From contig JAFOCH010000072.1 in assembly GCA_017381395.1 (NCBI GenBank), forward strand, positions 1 to 5,106: a stretch of 5,106 nucleotides of DNA. The letters run 5' to 3'. A model generated the notes under the pieces. The model saw only the letters and a list, made by a program, of their open reading frames with translations. It was not told the origin of the DNA and made no database searches. The position numbers were made by a program, and so were the translations under genes. Source of the stretch: Clostridia bacterium (lineage in GTDB: Bacteria > Bacillota > Clostridia > Oscillospirales > Acutalibacteraceae). Positions 3,534 through 5,106 of the stretch are shown here, in pieces; positions within the stretch are counted from its first letter, which is position 1; each line of letters begins with the position of its first letter.

Positions 3534-5106
3534 TTGCCCATTTCCCCCGACCACATTCGCAATTTTTGTATAATTGCCCACATCGACCACGGAAAGTCGA
3601 CCCTCGCCGACCGAATGCTTGAGCTTACCGATTCGGTCGCAAAACGCGAGATGGAGGACCAGATTCTCGATAACATGGACCTCGAAAGAGAGCGCGGCAT
3701 TACCATCAAGGCGCATGCCGTAACCATCGACTATACCGCCTCCGACGGCGAAAAATATGAGCTCAATCTCATCGACACCCCCGGACACGTTGACTTTAAC
3801 TACGAGGTTTCGCGGTCACTCGCCGCCTGTGAAGGAGCGGTGCTTGTCGTTGACGCATCACAGGGAATCGAGGCGCAAACGCTGGCAAACACCTATCTTG
3901 CCGTCGACCACGACCTCGAAATCATCCCCGTAATTAACAAAATTGACCTGCCGAGCGCCGAGCCCGAGCGCGTTATCAAGGATATCGAGGACATTATCGG
4001 CATCCCTGCCGAAAACGCGGCACGAATCTCGGCAAAAACGGGACTTAACGTCGGCGACGTAATGGAAAATATCGTCCGCGACATTCCGGCACCCGTCTGC
4101 GACCGCGAAGCACCCTTGCAGGCGCTCATTTTCGACTCCTACTACGACGCGTATAAAGGGGTTATCGTATATTTCCGAGTAAAGAGCGGCGTCATACATA
4201 CCGGCGACACCATCAAAATGATGGCAACCGGCGCCGAATTTGACGTGGTTGAGGTTGGTCGAAAGAAGGCGACCCGAATGGAGCCGTGCGATGCCCTTTA
4301 CGCAGGTGAGGTTGGCTATCTTGCCGCCGCGATAAAGAACGTCGGAGATGCCCGAGTCGGTGATACCATCACCCTTTCCGAGCGTCCGGCTACTGCTCCG
4401 CTTGCAGGGTATCGAAAGATAAATCCCGTCGTTTTCTGCGGTGTTTATCCCGCCGACGGAGCGCATTATACCGACCTTCGCGAAGCCCTCGAAAAGCTGC
4501 AACTCAACGATGCTTCGCTCGAATTCGAGCCCGAAACGTCGGTTGCCCTTGGATTCGGCTTCCGTTGCGGATTTCTCGGACTTTTGCACATGGAGATTAT
4601 CCAGGAGCGACTCGAACGCGAGTATAATCTCGATCTCATTACCACAGCACCGAGCGTTATTTACCGACTCACTCTCGCCACCGGCGAAACGGTCGAAATC
4701 GACAATCCGACGAACTATCCCGACCCCGCTACAATCGTCAGCTCCGAGGAGCCGATGTGCGCCGTTCATATCTATTCACCGAGCGAGTTTGTCGGTCAAA
4801 TAATGGAGCTTTGTCAGCAGCGACGCGGAGAGTATAAGGATATGCAGTATATCGGCACCGAACGCGTTGATATTCACTATATCCTGCCGCTGAACGAAAT
4901 CGTTTACGACTTTTTTGATGCGCTGAAATCGCGTACAAGGGGCTACGCTTCTTACGACTATCTCCAAATCGGGTACCAAAAGTCGAATTTGGTCAAGCTC
5001 GACGTACTGCTTAACGGAGAGGTGGTCGACGCCCTTTCGTTCATCGTCCACGCCGACAATTCGTACACACGAGCCCGTCGAATCGCCGAAAAGTTAAAGG
5101 AGCATA
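3534..5106 (+). CDS. lepA: Elongation factor 4 (LepA), ribosome back-translocase GTPase, 3' end missing
   Basis: The first 524 codons of LepA/EF4, a translational GTPase that acts on the 70S ribosome and is reported to back-translocate or remodel stalled complexes and to aid initiation. All G motifs are present: P-loop AHIDHGKST (15-23), ERGITIKA (53-60), DTPGHVDF (81-88, with catalytic His85), NKID (135-138) and SAK (166-168). Later LepA segments include FDSYYDAYKGV, FGFRCGFLGLLHMEI and KSRTRGYASYDY. The frame stays open to the window edge with no frameshift. Family length is about 600, so roughly 75 C-terminal residues (the LepA-specific CTD) lie outside. The start is TTG. Arginine codons are unusually rich in CGA (12 of 29 by hand count). 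The gene is probably co-transcribed with the upstream hydrolase. Identification is secure. Confidence 0.98.
   Translation, partial: MPISPDHIRNFCIIAHIDHGKSTLADRMLELTDSVAKREMEDQILDNMDLERERGITIKAHAVTIDYTASDGEKYELNLIDTPGHVDFNYEVSRSLAACEGAVLVVDASQGIEAQTLANTYLAVDHDLEIIPVINKIDLPSAEPERVIKDIEDIIGIPAENAARISAKTGLNVGDVMENIVRDIPAPVCDREAPLQALIFDSYYDAYKGVIVYFRVKSGVIHTGDTIKMMATGAEFDVVEVGRKKATRMEPCDALYAGEVGYLAAAIKNVGDARVGDTITLSERPATAPLAGYRKINPVVFCGVYPADGAHYTDLREALEKLQLNDASLEFEPETSVALGFGFRCGFLGLLHMEIIQERLEREYNLDLITTAPSVIYRLTLATGETVEIDNPTNYPDPATIVSSEEPMCAVHIYSPSEFVGQIMELCQQRRGEYKDMQYIGTERVDIHYILPLNEIVYDFFDALKSRTRGYASYDYLQIGYQKSNLVKLDVLLNGEVVDALSFIVHADNSYTRARRIAEKLKEH

Noticed and set aside
3402..3788. 128-codon minus-strand frame spanning the hydrolase-lepA junction
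   Set aside because: Considered as the target of the leftward terminator at 2860, but it overlaps two real genes, ends more than 500 bp before the terminator, and has no family motif.
3858..4769. Long open frame (303 codons) on the minus strand opposite lepA
   Set aside because: It lies wholly inside the secure lepA frame, shows no recognisable motif, and is expected from GC-rich third positions of lepA. No ribosome binding site or promoter was seen.

Overview
The window looks like chromosomal DNA of an anaerobic Firmicute, most likely class Clostridia and perhaps an Oscillospirales/Ruminococcaceae-type gut lineage. The evidence is a SigH-like (spore-former type) sigma factor, a Clostridia-style zinc-ribbon protein, strong AGGAG/GGAG ribosome binding sites, a TTG start codon on lepA, and AT-rich intergenic DNA around GC-richer genes. 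The placement is inferred from gene content, not from a taxonomic marker search.

Layout. Bases 1-829 carry two minus-strand genes: the sigma factor (233-805), then the 5' part of a CxxC/CxxC zinc-ribbon protein (1-129, cut by the window edge). Bases 830-1133 are an AT-rich divergent control region. It holds a near-consensus minus-strand promoter for the sigma factor, a run of about nine A-tracts spaced close to 10 bp, a GC-rich tandem repeat next to a perfect 13-bp palindrome, and a near-consensus plus-strand promoter whose -35 box is flanked by two copies of TGACTATA 20 bp apart. Bases 1134-2765 encode a polytopic GT-C/Gpi18-like membrane glycosyltransferase with an unusual acidic, repetitive C-terminal tail. 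Bases 2766-2914 hold a C-rich, G-poor degenerate repeat and a hairpin whose T-tract points toward the minus strand. Bases 2915-3499 encode a cyclase/kynurenine-formamidase-family metal hydrolase. After 34 bp comes lepA (elongation factor 4, from 3534), which runs off the right edge with about 524 codons present.

How the parts relate. The sigma factor and zinc-ribbon gene may be one minus-strand transcription unit. The glycosyltransferase has its own strong promoter. The hydrolase and lepA are probably co-transcribed, with no terminator hairpin seen between them. I see no CRISPR array, transposase, phage gene, tRNA or rRNA. This is mostly an ordinary chromosomal region with no clear new multi-gene system. 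The most unusual items are in the control region at 900-1105 and in the 2766-2885 spacer.
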